The notes: a model not told the origin generated them from the sequence alone. Counted from the first letter of the stretch, positions 27,705 to 37,274 are shown. The stretch: DNA of 64,000 bases from Aeromonas bestiarum (GCF_000819745.1 NZ_CDDA01000003.1:1-64000), one strand, 5' to 3'. Made by a program: numbers and translations.

Positions 27705-28247
27705 TCACTGGGGCTTGGTCAGCAGGTGGATCTTGCCCGGTGACAGCTCAAGCCCCAGCAGATTCTCTTTCAGCCAGGCCTGGTTCGGGTCCTTGTCGTT
27801 GAGGCGATAGACAGGCTGGGTCTCCAGCCGTTTCTCCATGCTCTGCAGCAGCATGCCGAGCATGAAGCCGAACTTCTGCTGCGCCGCTTCTGGCTCCAGC
27901 TTGTACTCAATCAATTTCATGTTGTCGAGGAAGAGGGCGCTCTGGGCCTTGTCATAGCGCGGCCTGGCCTCGTAGGTCATGTTCAGGCGCGCGTCGTATT
28001 CGGTCTGATCCGGCAGGGCGATTTTCAGCTTGCCCTTGCCATAGACGCGGGCGGTATCCGGGCTCTGGCGCCCGATCTGGACGTCGCTCTGCTCGAGCTG
28101 CACATGGGCCTTGATGATGCCGGGCAGCTCCAGCTGTTTGTTCACTTGTACCTGGGATTGCAGGTACTGGTTTATCTGTTGCTCATTGATGTCATATGAG
28201 CCTTGGCCTAGCATGGCCAGACTCAGCAGCATAGATTGCAGGATCAT
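27705..28247 (-). CDS. DUF1439 family protein, YceB-like
   Basis: An envelope protein of 180 aa related to the DUF1439 family (E. coli YceB lipoprotein). A hydrophobic leader (MILQSMLLSLAMLGQG) is followed by SYDINEQQINQYLQ, the hallmark start of the mature YceB-type domain. There is no Cys at the end of the leader, so this copy is probably a cleaved periplasmic protein or is membrane-anchored, unlike YceB. The fold is a beta-rich lipid-binding (BPI/TULIP-like) type by family. Function unknown. It is convergent with the GNAT gene, four bases apart. Confidence 0.8.
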   Translation of the reverse strand: MILQSMLLSLAMLGQGSYDINEQQINQYLQSQVQVNKQLELPGIIKAHVQLEQSDVQIGRQSPDTARVYGKGKLKIALPDQTEYDARLNMTYEARPRYDKAQSALFLDNMKLIEYKLEPEAAQQKFGFMLGMLLQSMEKRLETQPVYRLNDKDPNQAWLKENLLGLELSPGKIHLLTKPQ

Positions 28248-28344
28248 GCTAACGACCTGATAGAATGGGTGTGTTTTACAGCATACCATCCTGGCCCCGT
28301 GGGATCTGCCCACCGCATGTCACTCTGGTGTACAAGGAGTTCTC

Positions 28345-29826
28345 TTGATCAATGGCTTGGAGCACGACATCCAGCTGCTGTTTTCCCAGTTCCTCGGCTG
28401 GCTGCTGCTGTTATTTCACACCGTGATCGTGACGGGGGTCTCCCTGCGGGTGGTGATGAAACGGCGCCCCATCGGTGTCTCGCTGGCCTGGCTGGCGCTC
28501 ATCTATGCCATCCCGTTTGCCGGGGTCGGTTTCTACGTGCTGTTTGGCGAGATCCGGCTCGGCCGGCGGCGCGCCGAACGGGCCCAGGCCATGTACCGCC
28601 CTTACGCCATCTGGATCCGCCAGCTGGCCCGCCTCTTCCCCCAGCACTGCTGCGAGGTGGGGGAGAAGGCCCAGCCGCTGCACGATCTGATCCAGAGCCG
28701 GCTGGCCATGCCCATGCTCTCCGGCAATCGTATGACGCTGCTGAGCAGGCCGGAATCCATCTTGCGCGAGATAGTGCGCGACATCCGCCAATCCTCCCAG
28801 TCCTGCTATCTGGAGTTCTACATCTGGCACCCGGGTGGCGATGCCGACGAGGTGTGCGAAGCGCTGATGGAGGTAGCGGCGCGCGGCGTGGATTGTCGTC
28901 TGCTGCTCGATTCCATGGGCAGCAAGGCCTTCTTCCGCTCGCCCTGGCCGAAGCAGTTGCGCAAGGCGGGGGTCAAGCTGGTGGAGGTGTTGCCGGTCGG
29001 CGCCTGGCGCATCCCGTTCCAGCGCCAGGATTTGCGCATGCACCGCAAGCTGGTGGTGATCGACGACAGGGTCGGTTACACCGGCTCCATGAACATGGTG
29101 GATCCCCGCTTCTTCAAGCAGAACGCCGGGGTCGGCCAGTGGGTCGACATCATGATCCGGGTACAGGGGCCCATGGTGCCGCTGATGTGGTCCATCTTCG
29201 TCTGGGACTGGGAGATGGAGACCGGCGAGCGGCTGCTCGACAGCCTGCAGCACGAGCCTGAGGCCTGGCCCCAGAGCAACTACCGGGCCCAGCTCATTCC
29301 GTCCGGCCCCTTCGTCGGCGGTGACTGCATCCAGCAGAGCTTGCTGCTGGCCATCTATCAGGCCCGTCACCATCTGGTGCTGACCACCCCCTATTTCGTG
29401 CCGGATGATCCGCTGGCGGCGGCGCTCTCCTCGGCGGCGGCGCGCGGGGTGCAGGTGCAACTGGTGTTGCCGGCGCGCAACGACTCCCTGATGGCCAATC
29501 ATGCCTGCAACGCCTTTATGGAAGAGCTGCTGGAGGCCGGGGTCGAGGTCTACCGCTACGATGCCGGTCTGCTGCACACCAAGAGCGTGCTGGTGGATGA
29601 CGACTTCGCGCTGGTGGGTACTGTGAACCTGGACAGGCGCAGCCTCTGGCTCAACTTCGAGGTGACCCTGCTCATCGACAACCCGGTGTTTGTCGCCGAG
29701 ATGACCCAGCTGGTGCAGGGCTACATGATAGAGGCGACCCCTATGTCGCTGACCAAGTGGCGCGCCCGCCCCTGGTACAAGAAGGTGATGGAGAACATCT
29801 TCTATCTGTTCAGTCCCTTGCTGTGA
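28345..29826 (+). CDS. cls: Cardiolipin synthase
   Basis: A 493-aa inner-membrane phospholipase D-type enzyme that condenses two phosphatidylglycerol molecules into cardiolipin. Two N-terminal membrane helices are followed by two HKD motifs: HRKLVVIDDRVGYTGSMN near residue 230 and HTKSVLVDDDFALVGTVN near 410. The start is a TTG preceded by AAGGAG five bases upstream; no ATG is better placed. The length is that of ClsA. It is monocistronic, divergent from the DUF1439 gene. Confidence 0.93.
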   Translation: MINGLEHDIQLLFSQFLGWLLLLFHTVIVTGVSLRVVMKRRPIGVSLAWLALIYAIPFAGVGFYVLFGEIRLGRRRAERAQAMYRPYAIWIRQLARLFPQHCCEVGEKAQPLHDLIQSRLAMPMLSGNRMTLLSRPESILREIVRDIRQSSQSCYLEFYIWHPGGDADEVCEALMEVAARGVDCRLLLDSMGSKAFFRSPWPKQLRKAGVKLVEVLPVGAWRIPFQRQDLRMHRKLVVIDDRVGYTGSMNMVDPRFFKQNAGVGQWVDIMIRVQGPMVPLMWSIFVWDWEMETGERLLDSLQHEPEAWPQSNYRAQLIPSGPFVGGDCIQQSLLLAIYQARHHLVLTTPYFVPDDPLAAALSSAAARGVQVQLVLPARNDSLMANHACNAFMEELLEAGVEVYRYDAGLLHTKSVLVDDDFALVGTVNLDRRSLWLNFEVTLLIDNPVFVAEMTQLVQGYMIEATPMSLTKWRARPWYKKVMENIFYLFSPLL

Positions 29827-29921
29827 CATCACTTAATTGCGGCCGACGCCGAATTGGACTTGCCTAGCCCCGATATGGCCCCGTAGAGTGCGGCAATGAG
29901 CCTTTGGAGAATCATATAAAG

Positions 29922-31184
29922 ATGAAGAAGCGAGTAGCGCTGGCCGTCGGTGCGGCCCTGGTAGTGGGTGGACTGGGTGCCTGCTGGCACACGGGCAATA
30001 CGTTCGATCGCATCATGGCCGAGCAGATTGCCAAGGTGAAGCAGGAGAGCGGCGTCGAGATGACCTGGCTGCCGGGTGCCAGCAACCTGTTCACCCGCGA
30101 TGGCGTGCTGAAGGTGGTGGTCACGCCGCAGACCCTGGCCAGCCTGGATGGTCAGCTGGAAGGGAGCGAGCCGGTCGAGGCGCAGTTCATCGTCAACAGC
30201 CGCATCCTGCCGCTCTATATCAAGAGCAACATGCTGCTCGACACCAAACAGGGCTCGCTGGCCCCTGTGTTCAGCGCGCTCAAGCTGGAGCAGTGGCAAT
30301 TTGGCATAGAGTCGGTCAGCAGCCTGTGGACCGCCAGCAACAGCAGCCGCTTCTGGGCCAACGAATTCAAGGTCAAGCAGGGGCTCGACGAGTTCAGTTT
30401 CCTGCCGATGAAGGGGGACTATCACGGCGATCTGGAAGGCAATGGTCACGTCACCTTCCACTGGCAGGGCATGACGCTGCACGAAGAGCAGAGCAAGATG
30501 GACATGGTGCTGGCCGAACTCAAGGGCAGCGCCGACATGGCCGAGATCAGCGGCATCTGGCTCTCGCCTCGCAGCGACATGACCCTATCCGCGCTGTCGG
30601 TGCAACTGCCTGACAGCGTCAAGGTGTCACTGCAGGGGCTGACCACGGAAACCCAGCTGGCAGGGGACGATGCCCAGACCCTCTCCAGCAGCTATCAGAT
30701 GAAGGTGAACACCCTCAATCTGGAGAACGAGACCGACAACCTGGCGCTGACCCAGAGCAAGCTGGCCCTGAATCTCAAAGGGCTGGATCTGGAAGGCTAT
30801 CAGGCGCTGCAGGCCGCCAGCGGCCAAGGGGTGGAAGATCAAGCCATCCAGCAGGCGCTGGACAAGCTGCTCAAGCGCGGCGCGACCCTGGAGCTGGTGG
30901 ACTTGAGCGCCCAGCTCAACGGCGAGCCCGTCTCCATGAAGGGGGACGTCAAGCTGGCGGCCACCTCGCTGGAGCAGCTGTTCAACAGTGAAGAGGGGAT
31001 GCACGCCCTGTCCGGCCTGCTGCACGCCAACCTCAGCGGCCAGCTGGGCAAGGCAGTGCCGCAACTGGCCCCCATGCTGGAGCAGTTTGCCGCCATGGGC
31101 TACCTCAAGGCGGACAAGGCCCAGCTGACCGCCGAGTTCAAGCTCGACAAGGGTGCCATGACCATCAATGGTCTGCCGCTGTAA
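29922..31184 (+). CDS. YdgA family protein (DUF945)
   Basis: A 420-aa envelope protein. A hydrophobic segment (MKKRVALAVGAALVVGGLGA) acts as anchor or signal. The rest is soluble and fits the YdgA/DUF945 family, for example ACWHTGNTFDRIMAEQIAKV after the leader and the late LKADKAQLTAEFKLDKGAM. The family has no assigned activity; some members are linked to surface functions. Start set by TTGGAGA 11 bases upstream. It ends before a strong terminator shared with the convergent purU. Confidence 0.82.
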   Translation: MKKRVALAVGAALVVGGLGACWHTGNTFDRIMAEQIAKVKQESGVEMTWLPGASNLFTRDGVLKVVVTPQTLASLDGQLEGSEPVEAQFIVNSRILPLYIKSNMLLDTKQGSLAPVFSALKLEQWQFGIESVSSLWTASNSSRFWANEFKVKQGLDEFSFLPMKGDYHGDLEGNGHVTFHWQGMTLHEEQSKMDMVLAELKGSADMAEISGIWLSPRSDMTLSALSVQLPDSVKVSLQGLTTETQLAGDDAQTLSSSYQMKVNTLNLENETDNLALTQSKLALNLKGLDLEGYQALQAASGQGVEDQAIQQALDKLLKRGATLELVDLSAQLNGEPVSMKGDVKLAATSLEQLFNSEEGMHALSGLLHANLSGQLGKAVPQLAPMLEQFAAMGYLKADKAQLTAEFKLDKGAMTINGLPL

Positions 31185-31209
31185 GCCGAGTGCAACAACA
31201 GGCAGTGCA

Positions 31210-31247
31210 GAAACAACAAAGGCTCCCATGGGAGCCTTTGTTGTTTC
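31210..31247 (+). terminator. Bidirectional terminator between ydgA-like gene and purU
   Basis: A 38-base perfect palindrome with a GGCTCCCATGGGAGCC core and AAACAACAAA/TTTGTTGTTT flanks lies between convergent genes. Confidence 0.88.
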
Positions 31248-31268
31248 TGGCGTGATGCCGCAGGCGGG

Positions 31269-32114
31269 TTACTTGAACACCACCGTCTTGTTGCCGTAGA
31301 CGAACACCCGCTCGTTGAGCACCAGCTCCAGCGCGCGGCTCAGCACGGATTTCTCCACGTCGCGACCGGCCCTGGCCATGTCGTCGGCACTGAAGGCGTG
31401 GCCGACATGGATCACGTCCTGCTCGACGATTGGGCCCTCATCCAGATCGTCGGTGACGAAGTGGGCGGTGGCGCCGATCAGCTTGACCCCGCGATCGAAC
31501 GCCTGGCGGTAGGGGCGGGCACCGATGAAGGCCGGCAGGAAGGAGTGATGTATGTTGAGGATCTTGCGCGGATAGGCCTCGACGAAGCTCGGCGTCAGCA
31601 CCCGCATGTACTTGGCCAGGATCACGTAGTCGGGCTGATAGCCGTCTATGATGGCGCGTACCTGCTCTTCGTGCTCGGTGCGGCTCAGATCCTCGTGACT
31701 GACGGTGTGGAACGGGATGTCGAACTTGCCTGTCAATTCTGCGAGCGTGTCGTAGTTGCCGATCACCGCCACTATGTCCATGTCCAGCGCGCCGGCGTAG
31801 TTCTTCATCAGGATGTCGCCGAGGCAGTGAGTCTCCTTGGTCACCAGGATGACGATGCGCTTCTTGCCGGCCTTGACCAGACGGCGCTGGGCACCGGCGG
31901 GCAGGGCATCATCCAGATCCGCCAGCAGGGTCTCGTCGTTGAAACGTCCCTCCAGCTCGGTGCGCATGAAGAAGCGGCCGTTTTCGTGATCCACGAACTC
32001 ATCGTTCTTGTTGATGTTGAGCTGGTGCTTGTAGCAGATGTTGGTGATCTTGGCGATGAGGCCCTTGGCGTCCGGACAGTCCGTCAGCAGTATTTTCTTT
32101 TCCATCTCTGTCAT
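31269..32114 (-). CDS. purU: Formyltetrahydrofolate deformylase
   Basis: A 281-aa enzyme that hydrolyses 10-formyltetrahydrofolate to tetrahydrofolate and formate. An N-terminal ACT domain (LLTDCPDAKGLIAKIT, residues 9-24 onward) is followed by a formyltransferase domain with the catalytic HHSFLPAF (near residue 180) and GATAHFVTDDLDEGPI (Asp near 225). Formate from this reaction can feed PurT-dependent purine synthesis. Divergent from the ribB riboswitch. Confidence 0.95.
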   Translation of the reverse strand: MTEMEKKILLTDCPDAKGLIAKITNICYKHQLNINKNDEFVDHENGRFFMRTELEGRFNDETLLADLDDALPAGAQRRLVKAGKKRIVILVTKETHCLGDILMKNYAGALDMDIVAVIGNYDTLAELTGKFDIPFHTVSHEDLSRTEHEEQVRAIIDGYQPDYVILAKYMRVLTPSFVEAYPRKILNIHHSFLPAFIGARPYRQAFDRGVKLIGATAHFVTDDLDEGPIVEQDVIHVGHAFSADDMARAGRDVEKSVLSRALELVLNERVFVYGNKTVVFK

Positions 32115-32572
32115 GATTCCGTTTGTGGTGTTGGCGCCTGAGTCTGCGCAGGCTGCGCGTTTTTTCAGGCACTATGCCATAAACAAAATCAGAAAAGACA
32201 GTGTCCCGTGCGTGCGTGAGTCAAGTTGCTGGCGGCGGGCACAGGTCGGTTCCATATTCATCTTTGATGGGTTTTGGGCTGGTATCCTGCGTTTTTTTTC
32301 TTTAGGCTGTCTGCGCTTATTCTCAGGGCGGGGTGAAATTCCCCACCGGCGGTATCCCGATCTGACTCGGGGAGCCCGCGAGCGCCCGACCTTGCAACCA
32401 GGTCGGGGTCAGCAGATCCGGTGAGATGCCGGAGCCGACGGTCATAGTCCGGATGAAAGAGGATAAGACAGATATTGCAGGCATGGCCCCCTTGGGCTGG
32501 CCGCTGCATACCTATCTCTGTCTGCCTTTCCATGCCCTGATTCTGGTCCTTGTCTTGTTTAGGAGTCTTACC
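32115..32572. other. purU-ribB intergenic region with FMN riboswitch
   Basis: A 458-base region holding the purU upstream sequence and the FMN riboswitch at 32318-32468. The 100 bases between riboswitch and ribB should hold the expression platform, with AGGAG eight bases before the ATG. Confidence 0.7.
32318..32468 (+). ncRNA. FMN riboswitch (RFN element)
   Basis: The conserved RFN core is clear: TCAGGGCGGGGTGAAATTCC, then ACCGGCGGT, GCCCGCGAGC, AGCAGATCCGGTGA, GCCGACGGTCATAGTCCGGATG and GAAAGAGGATAAG. It closely follows the E. coli ribB leader. FMN binding lowers expression of the downstream gene through termination or occlusion of the start. Confidence 0.96.
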
Positions 32573-33226
32573 ATGAATCAGTCTCTACTCAGTGAATTCG
32601 GTGATCCCCTTGCGCGCGTCGAAGCGGCGTTGGCGGCCCTGCGGGCCGGTCGTGGCGTATTGGTGGCCGACGATGAAGATCGGGAGAACGAAGGCGACCT
32701 CATCTTCGCCGCCCAATCCATGACCAATGAACAGATGGCCATGATGATCCGCGAGTGCTCCGGCATCGTCTGCCTCTGTCTGACCGACGAGCGCGTTCGC
32801 CAGCTGGAGCTGCCCATGATGGTGGAGGCGAACTCCAGCCACTATCAGACCGCCTTCACCGTCACCATAGAGGCGGCGCAAGGGGTGACCACGGGCGTGT
32901 CGGCGGCCGATCGTGTCACCACCATTCGTGCGGCCATCGCCGATGGTGCCAAACCGTCCGATCTGCATCGCCCCGGCCATGTCTTTCCGTTGCGGGCTCG
33001 TACCGGCGGTGTGCTGACACGCCGCGGCCATACCGAAGCCACGGTCGATCTGATGCAGCTGGCTGGCCTCAAACCGTTCGGGGTCTTGTGTGAACTGACC
33101 AAGGAAGATGGCTCCATGGCTCGTCTGCCGGACCTGATTGCCTTCGGCCGCCTGCATCAGATGCCTGTGCTGACCATCGAAGATCTGGTGCAATATCGTC
33201 AATTGCTGTCAGAACGTTCAGCCTGA
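32573..33226 (+). CDS. ribB: 3,4-dihydroxy-2-butanone 4-phosphate synthase
   Basis: A 217-aa riboflavin pathway enzyme that converts ribulose 5-phosphate to 3,4-dihydroxy-2-butanone 4-phosphate and formate. The signature [12 protein letters not shown] (residues 34-45) gives the metal-binding acids, and [13 protein letters not shown] near residue 150 the substrate-contact His. It is a monofunctional RibB with no GTP cyclohydrolase II domain. The ATG at 32573 has AGGAG eight bases upstream; an in-frame extension into the riboswitch is not the gene start. Confidence 0.96.
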   Translation: MNQSLLSEFGDPLARVEAALAALRAGRGVLVADDEDRENEGDLIFAAQSMTNEQMAMMIRECSGIVCLCLTDERVRQLELPMMVEANSSHYQTAFTVTIEAAQGVTTGVSAADRVTTIRAAIADGAKPSDLHRPGHVFPLRARTGGVLTRRGHTEATVDLMQLAGLKPFGVLCELTKEDGSMARLPDLIAFGRLHQMPVLTIEDLVQYRQLLSERSA

Positions 33227-33310
33227 GCCTCATACGAAATTGTAATAAGCCCAAAATTTGGTTACGCTCTGTGCGAACCTCATCCAGAGGCACTCATTTT
33301 TGCTTAAAGT

Positions 33311-33329
33311 TTGCACATAAAGTGTGCAA
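33311..33329. repeat. Inverted repeat upstream of lpp
   Basis: TTGCACA and TGTGCAA are separated by 5 bases (TAAAG). The structure lies about 120 bases before lpp and could be an operator or a weak hairpin. Confidence 0.35.
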
Positions 33330-33396
33330 CTAAAAAAAAATGAGGGTTTTAATGCATTTATCTGTGATGGGGCCTATCCAAAGTATGATTCTTTTG

Positions 33397-33405
33397 TGCC
33401 ATAAT
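33397..33405 (+). promoter_or_regulatory. Extended -10 promoter of lpp
   Basis: TGCCATAAT fits TGN-TATAAT (CATAAT) about 47 bases before the lpp ATG. No good -35 is visible at the right distance. Confidence 0.5.
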
Positions 33406-33451
33406 CACGCCGCTTGCTAAACGTCTGGCGAGTTAAAGGGAGCTTTTAAAA

Positions 33452-33694
33452 ATGAAAAAATTGTTGTTGGTAGGTGTTGTTGGTCTGTCCGCTCTGCTGG
33501 GCGGTTGTGCAAACACCAGCGAACTGGAAACCTCCGTTCAGAATCTGTCTAACAAAGTTGACCAACTGGCTCAAGATGTTAGCGCAGTTCGTGCTGATCA
33601 ATCCAAGATCGCTGCTGATGTTGCAGAAGCCAAGCAAGAAGCTATGCGTGCTAACCAGCGCATCGACAACATGGCTACTTCCTACAAGAAGTAA
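33452..33694 (+). CDS. lpp: Major outer membrane lipoprotein Lpp
   Basis: An 80-aa Braun-type lipoprotein. Signal peptide with lipobox LLGGC (Cys near residue 20) is followed by an alpha-helical trimeric coiled coil with regular heptads (NLSNKVDQLAQDVSAVRADQ). The C-terminus is YKK, with a terminal Lys for covalent attachment to peptidoglycan by L,D-transpeptidases, one of which (a YcfS/ErfK-type enzyme) is at 39429-40346. It has its own strong terminator. Confidence 0.95.
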   Translation: MKKLLLVGVVGLSALLGGCANTSELETSVQNLSNKVDQLAQDVSAVRADQSKIAADVAEAKQEAMRANQRIDNMATSYKK

Positions 33695-33702
33695 TCCATG
33701 CG

Positions 33703-33735
33703 AAAAAATGGCGCATTCATGCGCCATTTTTTTTT
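33703..33735 (+). terminator. Terminator after lpp
   Basis: AAAAAATGGCGCAT pairs with ATGCGCCATTTTTT around a 2-base loop, eight bases after the stop; nine T follow. Confidence 0.93.
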
Positions 33736-33835
33736 GCCTGAAATTCGTCAATTCCCCGCTTTCCGCCCCTGAAATCCACCTCAGCAAGGCAATGCCGATC
33801 CCTCGGCATCACCCCGTCGTTCATTCCCGCATCGA

Positions 33836-34684
33836 TCAGTAGAGCAGGCTGTAGAGCTTGCGACGGTAGCTCTGTGCCGCCGGGTTGCTTCCCATTGTGG
33901 TCAGGATGTCTAGATAGGTCTTCTTGGCATCGCCAAAAGCCAGGTCGCGCTTGAGGATGGTGAACAGCAAGGTCAGCGCCTCTTCCTGTCGACCCGCCTG
34001 GTTGTATTGCACCGCCAGCTCCTGGGTCAGGGTGAAATTGTCAGGATCCTGCTCGTGACGCGCCTCCAGCGCCCGCAGTTCCGGGCTGTCTGCGGCCTGC
34101 AGTGCCAGCGCCAGCCGGGAGCTCAGGGTCTGATAATGGTCATCCTGCGCGATCATGGGGATCTTGCCGAGCCGCTCCTGCGCTTCGTCCAGCAGATTGA
34201 GATCCAGCGCCGCCTGAATGAGCCACAGGCTGATGTCGTGGCGCTCCGGAGCCAGCTGGTGAGCCTTGGTGAGATGGGCATAGGCCACATCGGCCTGGCC
34301 GTCTGCCAGCGCCTGCTGCGCCTGCTCGAACAGCAGTTCCTCCTCCTTGGGAGCGAAGGCGGCAAAATAGTGGCGCAGGGTGGCTTCGTCCTGCGGCCCT
34401 TCCAGAATGGCCTGCTCGTCCGGGCGACCCTGATGGAAGAGTACCAGGGCGGGCAGGGCACGCAGGCCGAGCTGGCTGGCCAGCGGTTGCAGCTGCGGAT
34501 CGTTCATGTCGACCCTGGCCAGGGTCACCTGGGGGTTGGCCGGGCCAACCAGTGACTCCACCAGCGGGGTCATGTCCTGACACTCTGGCATCTGGGGGGC
34601 GTGGAAATAGATGACGACCGGCTTTTTCATGGACGCATCGATCAGTGCGGTTTGGAAATTCTGGGGATTGATGTCGACGATCAT
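33836..34684 (-). CDS. ybbN: Thioredoxin-like chaperedoxin YbbN (CnoX)
   Basis: A 282-aa protein with a thioredoxin domain (residues 1 to about 110) and a C-terminal TPR-like domain (from about 115, starting FEQAQQALADGQADVAY). The thioredoxin site reads APQMPEC, so the first Cys of CxxC is missing, as in E. coli YbbN (SxxC). E. coli CnoX works as a redox-linked holdase. The start overlaps the end of the phosphopantetheinyl transferase gene by four bases (ATGA), suggesting coupling. Confidence 0.88.
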   Translation of the reverse strand: MIVDINPQNFQTALIDASMKKPVVIYFHAPQMPECQDMTPLVESLVGPANPQVTLARVDMNDPQLQPLASQLGLRALPALVLFHQGRPDEQAILEGPQDEATLRHYFAAFAPKEEELLFEQAQQALADGQADVAYAHLTKAHQLAPERHDISLWLIQAALDLNLLDEAQERLGKIPMIAQDDHYQTLSSRLALALQAADSPELRALEARHEQDPDNFTLTQELAVQYNQAGRQEEALTLLFTILKRDLAFGDAKKTYLDILTTMGSNPAAQSYRRKLYSLLY

Positions 34685-35403
34685 GAGGCTGACTCTTGGA
34701 AAATGGTGTGAGTTAACATGGGGTTGATGGGGGAGGATTTCAAGTTGTCATCCAGCAGCCAGCCGTTGACGGCCAGGGTCGGGGCGGCGAGGCTGAGCCA
34801 GCCGCTGCCAAGGGGCCAATCCTGCACCCGGTAATCGTGCTCATCGAGCCGGTTGTCGAGCCGCCACGCCTGCTGCGGCACAAAGCATACCTTGTCGAGC
34901 CCGGCGGCAATGCCGGCACCGTGGGCTTTCAACACCGCCTCCTTGCGTGACCAGAGCCGATAGAAGGCGCTTTCCTGCTCTTCTGCGGGCAGGGCGGCGA
35001 GCCACTCGTACTCGCTGGTTGCATAGAAGCGTCTCGCCAGCGGCAGTGTCTGGCGGCGACGCTGGCCCAGCTCTATATCCACCCCAAGCGGCCCCTTGGC
35101 ACAGAGTGCGATCACCAGCCAGTCGCCGCTGTGGCTGAGGTTGAACTGCCAGCGCTGGTCGCTCAGCTCGGGTTTGCCGTGGGGATTGGTGCAAAACAGC
35201 AGCTCGCTGGCCTGGCATTGCAGGCGATCGGCCAGCAGGCGCCTGAGCAGCACACGGCTGATCAGGAACTCCTGGCGGCGTCCCGGATGGTGGATCTCCT
35301 GCCACTGTTGCCGCTCTGTCGGGGAGAGTGCGTCCGGCAGCAGAGCCAACTGGTCGGCGCTGACATTTGCCGGTTTTAACAAATAGAGATCCACGGAGAT
35401 CAT
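34681..35403 (-). CDS. 4'-phosphopantetheinyl transferase, Sfp type
   Basis: A 240-aa enzyme that moves phosphopantetheine from CoA to a carrier-protein Ser. The two conserved motifs are present: LGVDIELGQRRR (near residue 105, Asp and Glu metal ligands) and RLWSRKEAVLKAHGAGI (near 150). Length and the N-terminal FLISRVLLR segment place it in the Sfp/Gsp class, used by non-ribosomal peptide or secondary-metabolite systems. No such synthase lies in the window, so its partner protein is elsewhere. It precedes ybbN in a two-gene operon. Confidence 0.86.
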   Translation of the reverse strand: MISVDLYLLKPANVSADQLALLPDALSPTERQQWQEIHHPGRRQEFLISRVLLRRLLADRLQCQASELLFCTNPHGKPELSDQRWQFNLSHSGDWLVIALCAKGPLGVDIELGQRRRQTLPLARRFYATSEYEWLAALPAEEQESAFYRLWSRKEAVLKAHGAGIAAGLDKVCFVPQQAWRLDNRLDEHDYRVQDWPLGSGWLSLAAPTLAVNGWLLDDNLKSSPINPMLTHTIFQESAS

Positions 35404-35666
35404 AATTTTTCACTTTAAAAGAGGGATGAAACAGCGATAAAAGTCAGTTTGATCGAGCAAGGACGGTCGCTTTCGAGATTGTATATTGTTTGGGCATGAT
35501 CACATTAATCATGAAAAATACTGCATTTCCTTGCAAAAATGTGATGTCGATAGGGATTTTCGCTTGCCTCGATAGAATTCTTGGATATAGTCGGGTGCTG
35601 TTGCCTTATAAATTGCCCTTCTGGGCCGTATTTTAACAAGTTTTACTATTTTGCGGGGATAAAGGA

Positions 35667-36167
35667 TTGCGCCACCTGATGCTACTGCTGGTCGCGCTCG
35701 GAATGGTGGGTTGTGCCTCGGCACCCCAGCCCGAGGTCGCGAGCAAGATTGAAGTTTCCATGATGGAACCCATTATTGAACCGGAAGCTTCGCAAACACC
35801 CGATGTGAATGAAATCCTGACAGTATATAAAGAGTGGCGTGGCGTTCCGTACCGCATGGGAGGCAGCAGCCAGCGAGGCATAGATTGTTCCGCCTTTGCC
35901 CGTGAAGTGTTCCGCAATGCCGTCGGTGTCGAGTTACCCCGTGACACCCGCTCCCAAGTCCATGAAGGCACCCGCGTTTCCAAGCAAGATCTGGTCGAGG
36001 GTGACCTGGTGTTCTTCAAGATCAATCGTCGTCTCAATCATGTCGGTATCTATGTAGGCAATGGTGAATTCATTCACGCCTCGACCCGTGCCGGTGTGAC
36101 GCGCTCCAAGCTGGATAGCTCCTATTGGCGCAGCAAGTTCTGGCAAGCACGCCGGATCGACATCTGA
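35667..36167 (+). CDS. NlpC/P60 family lipoprotein
   Basis: A 166-aa outer or inner membrane lipoprotein. The signal ends VGC, and the Cys is near residue 16. The NlpC/P60 cysteine peptidase domain holds the nucleophile in GIDCSAFAREVF (near residue 74), the His in LNHVGIYVG (near 126) and the third residue in EFIHAS (near 138). Such enzymes cut the gamma-Glu-mDAP peptide bond of murein stems. The TTG at 35667, with GGGGA seven bases upstream, keeps a basic residue in the signal and is preferred over ATG at 35679. Confidence 0.88.
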   Translation: MRHLMLLLVALGMVGCASAPQPEVASKIEVSMMEPIIEPEASQTPDVNEILTVYKEWRGVPYRMGGSSQRGIDCSAFAREVFRNAVGVELPRDTRSQVHEGTRVSKQDLVEGDLVFFKINRRLNHVGIYVGNGEFIHASTRAGVTRSKLDSSYWRSKFWQARRIDI

Positions 36168-36219
36168 GTCAGGCTGGACAAACGGCTCGCAGTACGGACT
36201 GTTTTTCCAACCTCACTTG

Positions 36220-36246
36220 AACCGGGCTCCTGAAGCCCGGTTTTTT
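36220..36246 (+). terminator. Terminator after the NlpC/P60 gene
   Basis: ACCGGGCT pairs with AGCCCGGT around a 5-base loop, with six T following. Confidence 0.85.
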
Positions 36247-36317
36247 GTGCCCGCAATTTAGACTTTCCGGGGCCAAATCACTATAGTGTGGGCCCGTTTT
36301 CCCTCGGCAGGCCCAGC

Positions 36318-37274
36318 ATGAAGACCCACTCCGACCGCAAATCCGGATTGCATCCACGCAATCGCCATCAGGCTCCCTATGATTTCGATGCGCTCTGCCA
36401 GCGCACCCCCGAGCTGCGGCCCTTGGTATTCGTCAACGAGCACGGTACCCAGACCCTGGATTTTGCCGATCCTGCCGCCGTCAAGGCGCTGAACAAGGCC
36501 TTGCTGGCACTGCACTACGGCATTGCGCACTGGGATCTGCCGGCGGGTTATCTCTGCCCGCCTATCCCGGGACGGGTGGACTACCTGCACAGGGTGGCGG
36601 ATCTGCTGGCCGAGAGTGCGGGACGCGTACCGACTGGCAAGGGGGTACGAGTGCTGGACATAGGCGTGGGGGCTAACTGCATCTACCCGCTGCTGGGCGC
36701 GCGCGAATATGGCTGGCGCTTCGTCGGATCCGATATCGATCCTGTCTCGGTCAAGGCGGCAAACCTGCTGGCCAAGAGCAACGGGCTGGGCGGACAGGTC
36801 GAGTGCCGCCATCAGGGCAATGCCAAACACATCTTTTGCGGCATCATAAGCCCGCAGGAACGCTTCGCCCTGACCCTGTGCAACCCCCCGTTCCATGGCT
36901 CGCTCGAAGAGGCGAGCAAGGGCAGCGAGCGCAAGCTGCGCAATCTCGGCAAAGCCGTGAAGGGGACACCCCTGCTCAATTTCGGCGGCCAGAAGGCCGA
37001 GCTCTGGTGTGACGGGGGGGAGGCCGCATTTCTCGCCGCCATGATCGTCCAGAGCAAGGAGTTCGCCAGCCAGTGCCTCTGGTTCAGTTCGCTGGTCTCA
37101 AAAAAAGAGAACCTGCCGGCCGCGAAGAAGGCGTTGACCCAGGTCGGGGCCCGTCAGGTGCGGGTGATCGACATGGCCCAGGGCAACAAGACAAGCCGGA
37201 TCCTGGCCTGGTGTTTTCTGGATGAGGCCGCCTGTGGGCAGTGGTGGCAACCGGCGCAGCGTGACGACGCCTGA
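36318..37274 (+). CDS. rlmF: 23S rRNA (adenine(1618)-N(6))-methyltransferase
   Basis: A 318-aa SAM-dependent methyltransferase that modifies A1618 of 23S rRNA. It opens with the basic [16 protein letters not shown] segment typical of RlmF/YbiN. The SAM motif is [14 protein letters not shown] near residue 115, and the catalytic NPPF motif is near residue 193 ([13 protein letters not shown]), the signature of amino-methylating enzymes. The start at 36318 fits the family N-terminus. Confidence 0.93.
   Translation: MKTHSDRKSGLHPRNRHQAPYDFDALCQRTPELRPLVFVNEHGTQTLDFADPAAVKALNKALLALHYGIAHWDLPAGYLCPPIPGRVDYLHRVADLLAESAGRVPTGKGVRVLDIGVGANCIYPLLGAREYGWRFVGSDIDPVSVKAANLLAKSNGLGGQVECRHQGNAKHIFCGIISPQERFALTLCNPPFHGSLEEASKGSERKLRNLGKAVKGTPLLNFGGQKAELWCDGGEAAFLAAMIVQSKEFASQCLWFSSLVSKKENLPAAKKALTQVGARQVRVIDMAQGNKTSRILAWCFLDEAACGQWWQPAQRDDA

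Noticed and set aside
32426..32572. In-frame extension of ribB into the FMN riboswitch
   Set aside because: It would start inside the aptamer, and AGGAG plus the family N-terminus support the ATG at 32573.
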